A stretch of 34,180 nucleotides of DNA from an uncultured Bacilli bacterium (GTDB lineage: Bacteria; Bacillota_I; Bacilli_A; RF39; UBA660): contig CAJUGE010000067.1 in NCBI GenBank assembly GCA_910586295.1, positions 1 through 34,180 on the forward strand, in the 5' to 3' direction. Shown here one piece after another: positions 15,482-24,056 of this stretch. The notes under the pieces are model-generated. The model was given only the letters and a program-made list of their open reading frames with translations, was not told the origin of the DNA and did not search any database. Position numbers and translations under genes: made by a program. Positions within the stretch are counted from its first letter, which is position 1; every line of letters starts with the position of its first letter.

Positions 15482-16183
15482 CTATTTGTTAATAATTTTA
15501 ACAAAAACTCTATCTTCAAAATTATATAAAACTGCAATTAAATTAATTGAACCCTTTACTATAAATATCTTAGTTAAAATAACCAAAACACCTAGGAATA
15601 AGAACAAGCCAAAACCTAAAATATTGTTATTTATAAAACTAAGGTATTTTATATTATTAAAAAATTCAACATTAAATAAAAATAAAATAGCGATCAATAT
15701 TAAAAATCCTGCAAAATAATCAATCAACTTATCTAGTAAGAAGAATAGATATAAAAAAATATAAACTAGACATCTAAGTAAATTAAAAAATATAATATTA
15801 AATAGTGCCATTAAACTTTTAAAAATTTTAATATACGATTTATCAAATCCATTTTTTAAATAGTTAATATAATAATCCCACTTAGTAACATAAACTTCGG
15901 AATAAGTTTCATTATGTTCCTGAGTTTTATTTTTATAAGTTTCTCTTTCATCATTTGAAAATGTCTTAGAATTTATAATAGAATCTAAAGAAGCATCATA
16001 CTCTAGTCTTTTCTCATCATCTAGTAAAACTTCTTTAGCCTCATTCAAACTTCTTATTATTCTATTAGCATTCTCATCGTTATTTACATCTGGATGATAT
16101 TTCTTAGCCATCATACGGTAAGCACTCTTAATTTCATCTTTACTAGCATTTCTACTAACACCTAAAAGTTCATAAAAGTCCAT
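15482..16183 (-). CDS. Membrane J-domain (DnaJ-like) protein
   Basis: 233 residues. A canonical J domain begins DFYELLGVSRNASKDEI with HPD intact at 30-32. A charged linker follows, then hydrophobic helices (about 120-205) including FAGFLILIAILFLF. The J domain would recruit and stimulate DnaK at the membrane. It is paralogous to the 13122 protein, which has lost HPD. The start has AAAGGAAGGGTGG upstream. The short gap to the divergent ATPase gene contains a perfect palindrome, suggesting shared control. Confidence 0.85.
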   Translation of the reverse strand: MDFYELLGVSRNASKDEIKSAYRMMAKKYHPDVNNDENANRIIRSLNEAKEVLLDDEKRLEYDASLDSIINSKTFSNDERETYKNKTQEHNETYSEVYVTKWDYYINYLKNGFDKSYIKIFKSLMALFNIIFFNLLRCLVYIFLYLFFLLDKLIDYFAGFLILIAILFLFNVEFFNNIKYLSFINNNILGFGLFLFLGVLVILTKIFIVKGSINLIAVLYNFEDRVFVKIINK

Positions 16184-16209
16184 AATACCACCCTTCCTTT
16201 AATGAAAAC

Positions 16210-16239
16210 TAGTATACCATAATGTTTTATGGTATACTA
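16210..16239. promoter_or_regulatory. Palindrome in divergent promoter region
   Basis: TAGTATACCATA (16210-16221) and TATGGTATACTA (16228-16239) form a perfect 12-bp inverted repeat around six bases. Each arm contains TATACT in outward orientation, so it may provide -10 elements for the J-protein gene (minus) and the ATPase gene (plus). Alternatively it is a dimeric repressor operator. Lack of -35 elements favours regulation by a binding protein. Confidence 0.55.
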
Positions 16240-16255
16240 TTATCAAGGAGAGAAT

Positions 16256-16993
16256 ATGCAAGAAAAACTATTCATAAAAGAAATAAAATATGACAAAACC
16301 AAACTTGAAGATATAAATAAATACCCTTACAATATCAATGTCTTAAAAAACTTTACTAGATTAAAGATAACGTCACCAGTAACTTTTTTAATTGGAGAAA
16401 ACGGCACTGGTAAATCAACTTTAATAGAAGCTATCGCAATCGCTTGTGGACTTAACCCAGAAGGAGGAACAGGAAACTTTTTATTTTCTACCAAAAACAC
16501 TCATTCAGAACTTTATAAATATTTAACTATTAATAAAATAGGAGTACCAGAAACTAAATTTTTTCTAAGAGCAGAATCTTTTTACAATGTCGCCTCAGAA
16601 ATAGTAAGATTAAAAGAAGAAGACGATTTTCATACAATTTATGAATCATATGGTGGGAACTTACATGAATGCTCTCACGGGGAATCATTTATAAAACTAG
16701 TACAAAATAGATTTTCAAAAAACGGATTATACATTTTAGATGAACCAGAAGCAGCCTTATCACCATCAAGACAAATGACATTACTAGCACTCATAAATAA
16801 TTTAGTCAATCAAGGTAGTCAGTTTATAATCGCAACACATTCACCAATATTAATAGCCTACAACAAAGGGAAAATTATAGACTTAGATAACAACTTTAAA
16901 GAAACACCTTATGAAGACACAGAAATATATAAAGTTTATAAAATGTTCTTAGATAGATATGATAGAATGCAAGAATATTTATTTAATGATTAA
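16256..16993 (+). CDS. AAA/SMC-like ATPase (COG3910-like)
   Basis: 245 residues from the ATG with AAGGAGAG upstream. Walker A is GENGTGKS at about 47-54. An ABC-type signature-like SHGES lies near 140, and Walker B YILDEPEAALSP starts at 159. The switch histidine is in IATHSPI. This is the compact predicted-ATPase family related to SMC and RecF heads, lacking a coiled-coil arm. Its physiological role is not well defined. It is usually a stand-alone soluble ATPase, so it is not an ABC transporter subunit despite similar motifs. No membrane partner is adjacent. Confidence 0.8.
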   Translation: MQEKLFIKEIKYDKTKLEDINKYPYNINVLKNFTRLKITSPVTFLIGENGTGKSTLIEAIAIACGLNPEGGTGNFLFSTKNTHSELYKYLTINKIGVPETKFFLRAESFYNVASEIVRLKEEDDFHTIYESYGGNLHECSHGESFIKLVQNRFSKNGLYILDEPEAALSPSRQMTLLALINNLVNQGSQFIIATHSPILIAYNKGKIIDLDNNFKETPYEDTEIYKVYKMFLDRYDRMQEYLFND

Positions 16994-17134
16994 AAATATT
17001 AAACGAAACAAAAAATATACAATTAAAAGAAATTACACCTTTATTTAAAAATGCCTTTTAGATTCTATTCTAATAATATCTTAAATATACTAAGAAAAAA
17101 TCTAACGTTAAAAAGAACAACTATAAACGTATTA

Positions 17135-17178
17135 GAAAAAATAATTTCTTAATAATTACTATTAATATCATTAAGAAA
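17135..17178 (-). terminator. Terminator of the TetR gene
   Basis: Read on the minus strand, TTTCTTAAT and ATTAAGAAA (17145-17178) form a 9-bp stem followed by TTATTTTTTC. It lies 36 bases beyond the TetR stop. The remainder of 16994-17213 holds nothing recognisable. Confidence 0.6.
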
Positions 17179-17213
17179 CTATCTAAAGAATTATAATTTC
17201 TATCAAATTAAAT

Positions 17214-17786
17214 TTAACAAAACAGATTATCAGAAATCAAAATATCAAAATACCTAAGTAACTCATCCTTAGAATATTTACTACTAGTAATCCACTCAGT
17301 ACATATATTAATAACCGCGCCTAAATAAAACTTAGAAACAATATCTAAAGGTACATTAGTACCTTTATTTTCATTTTTTTCTTTAATTTGATTTATAACA
17401 TCCTTATTAATAACATCGTACAAAATATCCATTGTAATACTATTCTTATTATTTTTCATAATTGCAGAATAAGTTTCTTTTTTATTCTCAATATGATTAA
17501 AAAGAAGTCTTATCATCTCCAAATAATACTCTTTACTATTATTAATATTAGTATTTTTCTCAAGCTCACTCGCAAGCATATCTTTTAAACTCTCTATATA
17601 TTCTTTTAAAAGCTCATACTTATCATTATAATGAGCATAAAAAGTACTTCTATTTATCATAGCCAACTCACAAATATCAGAAACTTTAATTTCTTCAAAA
17701 GAAAACTTTTTCATAAGACTTTCAAAAGTAGAATAAATATTTCTCTTAGTTTTTAAAATTCTTAAATCTAATTTTTCACTCACCAT
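17214..17786 (-). CDS. TetR/AcrR-family repressor
   Basis: 190 residues. The N-terminal helix-turn-helix (about 13-57) includes ICELAMINRSTFYAHYNDKY, the typical TetR recognition helix and following stretch. The C-terminal helical domain would bind a ligand and dimerise. It is divergent from an MMPL-family exporter gene, the classic arrangement for a local repressor of an efflux operon. The shared 176-base gap contains candidate operators. The ligand is unknown. Confidence 0.88.
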   Translation of the reverse strand: MVSEKLDLRILKTKRNIYSTFESLMKKFSFEEIKVSDICELAMINRSTFYAHYNDKYELLKEYIESLKDMLASELEKNTNINNSKEYYLEMIRLLFNHIENKKETYSAIMKNNKNSITMDILYDVINKDVINQIKEKNENKGTNVPLDIVSKFYLGAVINICTEWITSSKYSKDELLRYFDILISDNLFC

Positions 17787-17834
17787 ATCTAATCACCAAT
17801 TAAATTATAAGAAATAACTATCTTCTTGTAAAGA

Positions 17835-17896
17835 TAACATACAACAAGTTGCATATTTATTAATACATACCAATATAAGTGTTGGTTAACATACAA
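17835..17896. promoter_or_regulatory. Candidate TetR operator region
   Basis: The intergenic region holds the direct repeat TAACATACAA at 17835-17844 and 17887-17896. It also holds an imperfect inverted repeat CCAATATAAGTGTTGG (17870-17885). TetR proteins bind palindromes between divergent genes. Which of these is the operator cannot be decided from sequence. Confidence 0.35.
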
Positions 17897-17962
17897 TAAT
17901 ATTCTTGTGTTTATGTTTTTTTTTAATAAAAGTCATAAAATGATTTTTGAAGGGAGTAAAAA

Positions 17963-20029
17963 ATGAAAAAAATAGGAACATCAATATGCAAAAATAAAAC
18001 AAAAATATTAATAATAACGTTAATACTTTTCGTTCCTGCGATTATAGGAATGAAACTTACAAAAATTAACTACGACATCTTAGTATACTTACCAGAAGAC
18101 ATCAAAACAATCGAAGGGCAAAACATATTAACAAACGAGTTTAGTCTTGGAGCATTCTCAGTAACCATAATAGACAAAATGACGCCAAAAGACATATTAT
18201 CTTTAGAAGAAGAAATAAAAGAAATAGACGGTGTAGCTAAAGTGGTAAGTACATACGATGCACTAGGAACGACAATACCTATAGATATTCTTCCACAAGA
18301 AATAATCTCAAAAGTAAAAAAAGATGACAGTGACCTAATGCTAATCACATTTACAAATTCGACATCACATGAAACAACCATAAATGCAATAGAGAAAATA
18401 AAAGAATTAACAAAAGAAAAATGCAAAGTTGGTGGTATGAGTGCTATGGTATTAGACACAATGAATCTATCAGAAAGCGAAATAACAATCTATATTATAA
18501 TCGCAGTAATACTTTGTATAATAGTACTAGAAATATCATTAGATTCTTACATAGTTCCATTCTTACTACTCATAAACATAGGAATATCTATACTATTTAA
18601 TCTAGGCACAAACATAATATTTGGAAACATTTCATACATTACAAAAGCACTTGTCGCAGTATTACAACTTGGAGTTACAACAGACTTTTCAATATTCTTG
18701 TATCATGCTTACGAAGACGGAAAAGAAAATGGAAAAAGTAGCATAACTGCTATGAGCGAAGCTATACACAAAACATTTACTTCCGTAGTAGGAAGTTCAC
18801 TTACAACAATTGCTGGATTTTTAGTACTTTGTAGCATGCAACTAACATTAGGAAGAGATTTAGGACTAGTAATGGCAAAAGGTGTATTTTTAGGAGTAAT
18901 ATGTGTACTTACAATATTTCCTAGCCTTATCTTAATAAGCGAGAAACTCATAGAAAAAACTAAGCATAAAAAATTAATACCAAAATTCAATAAACTTAAC
19001 AACATAATAATTAATCATCGTAAAATAATATTTATAATATTTGTAATATTACTCATACCATCTTACTTAGCAAATAAAAAAGTAGATATCTATTACAAAT
19101 TGGACGAAAGCTTACCAGAAACACTAGATTGCATAGTAGCAAATACAGAATTAAAAGAAAAATTTAATATAGTTTCTCCAGAAATAATTCTAATTGATAA
19201 AAACACTTCTAACCAAGACATAACAAAAATGGTAAACGAAATAAACAATATAGAAGGAATTGACTTAATATTATCTTCTAGCAAACTAGAAGAGGCGGGT
19301 ATAAGTGAAACAATGCTAAGCGATGATATAAAAAGCATATTCGAAAGTAACAACTATAAAATGCTATTCATAAACTCAACCTACGAAATTGCAAGTGATA
19401 AACTAAATGAACAAGTAGAAGAAATAAATAACATAATAAAAAAATATGACAACAAAGCCATATTGGCAGGTGAAGGACCACTTATGAAAGACCTAGTAAG
19501 TATAAGTGACAAAGACTTCAAAAATGTAAATTCTCTAAGTATAATATGTATTCTAATAATTATGCTATTTGTACTAAAATCACTTAGTCTTCCAGTACTT
19601 CTAATACTAGCCATAGAATTTGCAATATTCCTAAACATGTCAATTCCATACTTTGGAGGCATAACATTACCCTTTGTCGCACCTATAGTACTAGGAACAA
19701 TACAACTAGGCGCAACAATAGACTATGCAATATTATTAACAACTACATACATAAGTAACCGAAAACAAAACTTAACAAAAGAACTTGCAATGAAAACTAC
19801 ATTAGACACATGTGTAAATTCTATACTAGTAAGTGGATTATGTTTCTTCTGTGCAACATTCGGTGTAGGCGTTTACTCGAAATTAGAAATGATTAGTGCT
19901 CTGTGCACACTAATATCAAGAGGTTCTTTAATAAGCATGGCAGTAGTAATCTTAGTATTGCCATCAATACTACTACTATTTGACAAAATCATAATAAAAA
20001 CTACTAAAAATTTAAAAGGAGTGAAATAA
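17963..20029 (+). CDS. MMPL/RND-superfamily exporter
   Basis: 688 residues in two homologous halves. Each half starts with a membrane helix and an extracellular domain (about 30-165 and 370-530), then a five-to-six helix bundle. Conserved transmembrane segments include LQLGVTTDFSIFLYHAYEDG in the first half and IQLGATIDYAILLTTTY in the second, the proton-relay region of MMPL proteins. It is probably a lipid or drug exporter driven by proton or sodium flux. GAAGGGAG precedes the ATG. It overlaps functionally with the next gene, 2 bases downstream. It is divergent from, and likely repressed by, the TetR protein. Confidence 0.9.
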   Translation: MKKIGTSICKNKTKILIITLILFVPAIIGMKLTKINYDILVYLPEDIKTIEGQNILTNEFSLGAFSVTIIDKMTPKDILSLEEEIKEIDGVAKVVSTYDALGTTIPIDILPQEIISKVKKDDSDLMLITFTNSTSHETTINAIEKIKELTKEKCKVGGMSAMVLDTMNLSESEITIYIIIAVILCIIVLEISLDSYIVPFLLLINIGISILFNLGTNIIFGNISYITKALVAVLQLGVTTDFSIFLYHAYEDGKENGKSSITAMSEAIHKTFTSVVGSSLTTIAGFLVLCSMQLTLGRDLGLVMAKGVFLGVICVLTIFPSLILISEKLIEKTKHKKLIPKFNKLNNIIINHRKIIFIIFVILLIPSYLANKKVDIYYKLDESLPETLDCIVANTELKEKFNIVSPEIILIDKNTSNQDITKMVNEINNIEGIDLILSSSKLEEAGISETMLSDDIKSIFESNNYKMLFINSTYEIASDKLNEQVEEINNIIKKYDNKAILAGEGPLMKDLVSISDKDFKNVNSLSIICILIIMLFVLKSLSLPVLLILAIEFAIFLNMSIPYFGGITLPFVAPIVLGTIQLGATIDYAILLTTTYISNRKQNLTKELAMKTTLDTCVNSILVSGLCFFCATFGVGVYSKLEMISALCTLISRGSLISMAVVILVLPSILLLFDKIIIKTTKNLKGVK

Positions 20030-20031
20030 AA

Positions 20032-21612
20032 ATGAATAAGAAAATAACAAAAATAATAAATATAATATTTATATCGACATTAATGCTACACAGTCTTCCT
20101 ATATACGCATTAACAAAAGATGAAACAGTATACACTAAACTAAATAATGATGGAAGTGTAAAAATGACATTAGTAAATAATCACATAAAAAATCCAAACA
20201 ACTTAGAAACATTAACAGACGAAACAGACTTGCTAAACATATTAAACATAAATGGAAAAGAAAAATTTACACAAAATGGTACAACACTTACTTGGGAGTC
20301 TCAAGGAAAGGATATATTTTACCAAGGCTCTACCGAAAAACCATTGCCTATTGCTACAAAAATTAAATACTATTTAAATGGAGAAGAAAAGAAACTAGAA
20401 GACATCATAGGCGCTAATGGAAAAATTACTATAGAAATGTACTTCGAAAACAAAGAAGAACGTATAGTAAACATACAAGGAAAAAACGAAACACTATACA
20501 CACCATTTGTAGTAACAAGTGGCTTAATACTAAAAGGGAAAACGAATAAGGAAATAACAATTAATAATGGACGAGTAATAGATAACGGAGAATCCTACAT
20601 AATTGGAGGATTAGCAGTACCTGGTTTATCAAAAAGTCTTGAAATAGAGAACTTAAAAAATCTAGATGAAATAAAAATAGAATTTGAAACAACAAAGTTT
20701 GAATTACCAAACATCTACATTATAATGACGCCTAAAATACTAGAAGAAAAAGACTTAGAAATATTTGATAAAATGTCCATACTATATAATAATGTTAACA
20801 AACTAAAAGAATCTATAGACCAAATAGAAAATGGAAGCAACGAATTATTAACTGGAACAAAACAAATAAATGACGGAAATAAAGCAGTGTATGAAACTCT
20901 TGAGATGATAACTAGCAAAGTAGATAAATTAAAAAATGGAACAAACGAAATTAATAAAGGAGTTGAAAAACTAGTATCAACATTAAGCTCTATAAACTTA
21001 CCAGAAAATTTAGATGTATCAAAAATTCCAGAATTAATAACAGCAAATAATGTAGCTATTCAAACTTTAGAAAATCTAAATACAAATAATCAATATGATA
21101 AAGTTTTATACGCACTTAGTGAAGAAAATAAAATATTAACAAGTATAAAAGATGACATACTTCCAAATCTTGCAAACTTACAAAAAGAGACAGAAAACCT
21201 AAAACAACTATCGGCAGGAAGTACTACATTATATGAAGGAACAAAAACATTATATGAAGGTTTAAAAGAACTAACATCAAATACAAAGACACTATCAGAA
21301 GGTACAAATAACTTATATGAAGGATTAAATAATCTAAATAATGGAATACATACTTTCAACAATGAAGGAATTACATCTATTAATAATTATCTAAATTGGA
21401 ACGTATTACCATTACAAAACAAAACTAAAGAACTAATAAAACTTAGTAACGATTACGAAACATTTACTATGAAAAACGAAGGATCATCTAGCAGTACAAA
21501 ATTTATAATGTCTATAGATGGCGTAAAAGTTAACAAGGAGCAAAAAAAGACAAAAGAAACACCAAAAGAAAACACTAGTCTTTGGCAAAAAATAAAAAAT
21601 CTTTTCAACTAA
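20032..21612 (+). CDS. Secreted heptad-repeat protein (x-x-x-Leu-x-x-Gly type)
   Basis: 526 residues with a signal peptide (hydrophobic to about residue 22, ending PIYA). A beta-rich N-terminal domain (about 30-235) is followed by helical x-x-x-Leu-x-x-Gly heptads. Examples are KLKNGTNEINKGVEKL near 300 and LYEGTKTLYEGLKEL near 405, with LSEGTNNLYEGLNNL after it. Such proteins, related to the YhgE/Pip type, are commonly encoded with MMPL exporters and thought to form long periplasm-like or cell-wall-spanning coiled coils. The start is 2 bases after the MMPL stop, so the pair is co-expressed. Unlike YhgE there is no obvious C-terminal membrane domain. Confidence 0.8.
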   Translation: MNKKITKIINIIFISTLMLHSLPIYALTKDETVYTKLNNDGSVKMTLVNNHIKNPNNLETLTDETDLLNILNINGKEKFTQNGTTLTWESQGKDIFYQGSTEKPLPIATKIKYYLNGEEKKLEDIIGANGKITIEMYFENKEERIVNIQGKNETLYTPFVVTSGLILKGKTNKEITINNGRVIDNGESYIIGGLAVPGLSKSLEIENLKNLDEIKIEFETTKFELPNIYIIMTPKILEEKDLEIFDKMSILYNNVNKLKESIDQIENGSNELLTGTKQINDGNKAVYETLEMITSKVDKLKNGTNEINKGVEKLVSTLSSINLPENLDVSKIPELITANNVAIQTLENLNTNNQYDKVLYALSEENKILTSIKDDILPNLANLQKETENLKQLSAGSTTLYEGTKTLYEGLKELTSNTKTLSEGTNNLYEGLNNLNNGIHTFNNEGITSINNYLNWNVLPLQNKTKELIKLSNDYETFTMKNEGSSSSTKFIMSIDGVKVNKEQKKTKETPKENTSLWQKIKNLFN

Positions 21613-21618
21613 AACAAT

Positions 21619-21650
21619 AGTAAGTCAAAACATAGCGACTTACTTTTTTC
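21619..21650 (+). terminator. Rho-independent terminator
   Basis: AGTAAGTC (21619-21626) pairs with GACTTACT (21637-21644), followed by a T-run. It ends the MMPL/heptad-repeat operon. Confidence 0.8.
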
Positions 21651-21672
21651 TACAAAATATCTCTTTATAATA

Positions 21673-21702
21673 TTGATATTAACACAAAAATTATGATAAA
21701 AT
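21673..21702 (+). promoter_or_regulatory. Sigma-A promoter for the third J-domain gene
   Basis: TTGATA (21673-21678), 18-base spacer, TAAAAT (21697-21702), and the ribosome site GGAGGTG 12 bases before the ATG. Confidence 0.65.
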
Positions 21703-21729
21703 TTAAATAAGATATGGAGGTGCGTAAAA

Positions 21730-22791
21730 ATGTCAGAAATAATCTATAATAAAGACAAAGATAGCTACCAAATACTTGGATTATCTCCGTTAGCAACAGA
21801 TGAAGAAATCAAATCGCGTTACAGAAAACTTTCTAGACTATTTCACCCAGATTTACATAATTCTGATCCTGCATCTCAAAAAAAACAACAAGATATAAAC
21901 GAAGCATATAATAATCTTAATTCACAAAACCGAACTACTTATGATAAACTAAGAAACGAAGTCTTAAAACCAAATAAATTAATAAAAAAATTTGGTGAAA
22001 CTTTAAATGACTTAAGCAAAACTGCTTCTAACTTTGCATTTAGATTTATCAATAGTTCTGGAATAGAAAACCTAGAGGCATATGATGAATATATAAAATT
22101 TTTACACGAAATTGAACCTAAGTTTATTGAATATGGAGAAAGCATTATTCCATTTTTAGAAGGAGTAGCTAATAAAAGAGGGAAAATTTCTAAAGAAACA
22201 CTAGAACAATATCAAATAACAATAAAAAGGGAACTAGAATTTGTAAAAAGACGTGCCTCTGCATTTGACGAATTTCAAATCTTCTATAAAAAATCAATAG
22301 AAGAAATGCAAAAGTTATACAATAAAACTATACCACTTAAAGATTACACAAACCCTTCAAATAGAACAAAGTACAACCAGTCAGACTACGAAAAAAAGAA
22401 AACAGAAATCAAGAATATCTTAAAAAAATTAAGCGAAGAAAGATTAATGGCATTAAACAATTTAAAAGTAGAACTAGGTAAAAGATACATCAGATATAAT
22501 GACTTTCTTAAATTTAGAGGTTTAGAAGAGCAAACCATATCTTCTCTTTCTATATCTAAACTAAATAACTTATTACCATTAATAGACCAATTAAAAATAA
22601 TACTAAATAAACAAGGAATAGCAATAGAAGATTATTTAAATAATATGGGTTTAAATATAATGACTGTGACCGAAGAACAACTAGAATTAATTTTAAACAA
22701 TTTAAGCACAATGCAAAGTCCTAATCTTGTTGAATTAGATAAAATCTTAAGAGAAAATAGTGGAGAAGATAAAACGATGAGAACACCTTGA
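21730..22791 (+). CDS. J-domain protein with long helical C-terminus
   Basis: 353 residues. The J domain lies at about 10-75 with HPD intact at 39-41 (RLFHPDLHN). The rest is predicted helical with charged coiled-coil stretches and no zinc-finger or C-terminal substrate domains, so it is a class C (J-only) co-chaperone. It probably recruits DnaK to a specific client. It is cytoplasmic, unlike the two membrane J proteins upstream. It is the third J protein within 10 kb. The following holin/M23 pair is co-directional, separated by a weak terminator. Confidence 0.82.
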   Translation: MSEIIYNKDKDSYQILGLSPLATDEEIKSRYRKLSRLFHPDLHNSDPASQKKQQDINEAYNNLNSQNRTTYDKLRNEVLKPNKLIKKFGETLNDLSKTASNFAFRFINSSGIENLEAYDEYIKFLHEIEPKFIEYGESIIPFLEGVANKRGKISKETLEQYQITIKRELEFVKRRASAFDEFQIFYKKSIEEMQKLYNKTIPLKDYTNPSNRTKYNQSDYEKKKTEIKNILKKLSEERLMALNNLKVELGKRYIRYNDFLKFRGLEEQTISSLSISKLNNLLPLIDQLKIILNKQGIAIEDYLNNMGLNIMTVTEEQLELILNNLSTMQSPNLVELDKILRENSGEDKTMRTP

Positions 22792-22802
22792 GTGTTTTTT
22801 CT
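22782..22802 (+). terminator. Terminator overlapping stop codon
   Basis: AACAC (22782-22786) and GTGTT (22792-22796) pair around CTTGA, which includes the TGA stop, followed by TTTTT. The stem is only 5 bp, so read-through into the holin-like gene is likely. Confidence 0.5.
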
Positions 22803-22848
22803 TTATCAAAAAATCTAAAAATGAATAAACTACTATAGGAGGTAATAA

Positions 22849-23169
22849 ATGCTAGACTTCACATTAATAAGAAACATACTTATAATAGCACTTTCAAGTA
22901 GTATTATCTCAACATCACTTATTCAAAGACTAAAAGAAGGTACAAAAAGCAAAAAATTTATGTTGCTAAAAAGTTTTATAATATCTATGACAATAGGAAT
23001 ATGCTTTAGTATTTCATTTTCTAACATCGATTTAATAAATTCACTTTGGGTAGGATTAATAAGTTTTATAGGAGCAGACGCCATATACAAATCATTTGAA
23101 GATAAAATATTTGCTTCCTTTAGTTCAATAGAGAATGTTATCTTTATAGAAAGGGGTGCTAAAAATTGA
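22849..23169 (+). CDS. Holin-like small membrane protein
   Basis: 106 residues with three hydrophobic segments (about 5-23, 40-58 and 62-83), the last containing FIGADAIYKSFEDKIF, which resembles the end of several Firmicutes phage holins. The ribosome site AGGAGG is strong. The stop overlaps the TTG start of an M23 peptidase gene, the usual holin-endolysin arrangement. Holins form membrane pores that release the endolysin. No other phage genes are adjacent, so this could be a domesticated lysis cassette. The family call is inferred from topology, size and neighbour. Confidence 0.6.
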   Translation: MLDFTLIRNILIIALSSSIISTSLIQRLKEGTKSKKFMLLKSFIISMTIGICFSISFSNIDLINSLWVGLISFIGADAIYKSFEDKIFASFSSIENVIFIERGAKN

Positions 23170-23873
23170 CATTAAGATATCCCGTTAATTATATTGCAAT
23201 AACACAGTATTATAAAAAGAATGTACATAACGGAATAGACTTAGGATGGAATAGTGCGCACGGAGGAAACGAACAGCCAATTTACTCCGCAGGAGATGGA
23301 GAAGTTGTTGCAGTAAAAAGAGACTATAACCAAACAGACGCAACTGGCTCTTCATATGGAAATTATATAAAAATTAAACATACTGATGGATTTTACACAT
23401 TATATGCTCATCTAAAGTATGACAGTGTTCAAGTCAATGTAGGAGACAATGTCACACAAGGACAATATATAGCAAACATGGGTAGAACTGGACGCGCTAA
23501 TGGAAATCATTTACATTACGAAGTATTTATACAAGATGAAAAAGTAAATCCTGAAATTTACACTTATGTTTTTGAAGGACAAATAACTAGTTCAAATCCA
23601 ACTGCAACAGAAGGATTATTGTACTATAAGCCTACACCAAACCCTGAACCAACTCCAGAGCCAGAACCAAACCCAACTGAAATAGAAGAACTAAAAAAAC
23701 AAATAAAAGAATTACAAGATAAAATAGCATTACAAAACAAAGAAATAACATCGCTAAAAGAAGAACTTAAAGAACAAGAAGAAAATGAAAATTTTGTTTT
23801 TGAATATAACGTAGAAAAAACGTCACTATATGAGATACAACTATATGATGGTGAAAAACTTCTAATAAAGTAA
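23166..23873 (+). CDS. M23 peptidase, endolysin-like, no signal peptide
   Basis: 235 residues starting at TTG 23166, which overlaps the previous TGA and has AAAGGGGTGC upstream. The N-terminal M23 (LytM-like) domain has zinc ligands in HNGID (His21, Asp25) and in the GNHLHYEVF motif (His115, His117). A proline/glutamate-rich linker (about 158-178, PTPNPEPTPEPEPNP) is followed by a short coiled coil and a C-terminal stretch. M23 enzymes cut peptidoglycan cross-links. Lack of a signal peptide implies release through the holin-like partner. The linker plus C-terminus may be a wall-binding or oligomerising tail. The catalytic set appears complete. Confidence 0.82.
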   Translation: MTLRYPVNYIAITQYYKKNVHNGIDLGWNSAHGGNEQPIYSAGDGEVVAVKRDYNQTDATGSSYGNYIKIKHTDGFYTLYAHLKYDSVQVNVGDNVTQGQYIANMGRTGRANGNHLHYEVFIQDEKVNPEIYTYVFEGQITSSNPTATEGLLYYKPTPNPEPTPEPEPNPTEIEELKKQIKELQDKIALQNKEITSLKEELKEQEENENFVFEYNVEKTSLYEIQLYDGEKLLIK

Positions 23874-23897
23874 GAGAACAGTCTTACTTTATTTTAA
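23867..23897 (+). terminator. Rho-independent terminator
   Basis: AAAGTAAG (23867-23874) pairs with CTTACTTT (23883-23890), followed by ATTTT. It closes the holin/M23 operon. Confidence 0.75.
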
Positions 23898-23937
23898 ATG
23901 TCATTAATTTCTTTGAAAGTTATATTATACACAATAA

Positions 23938-24012
23938 TTAAGTCAAAAAAGATTCTTTAGCCATGTTATAAATAGTTTTAGTTCGAAATATTTCAACATA
24001 TCACTGACTTAA
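23938..24012. repeat. 75-base nested inverted-repeat structure
   Basis: Outer arms TTAAGTCA (23938-23945) and TGACTTAA (24005-24012) enclose ATGTT/AACAT and AAATA/TATTT pairings around a central loop. It may be a structured RNA or a very small MITE-like remnant. No function can be assigned. Confidence 0.35.
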
Positions 24013-24056
24013 GAATTATATTAAATATAAAAACAAAATAGTATTAGAACATGAAG

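Noticed and set aside
16256..16993. ABC transporter ATPase subunit
   Set aside because: It has Walker motifs and an ABC-like signature but no permease partner, and the sequence pattern fits stand-alone SMC/COG3910-like ATPases.
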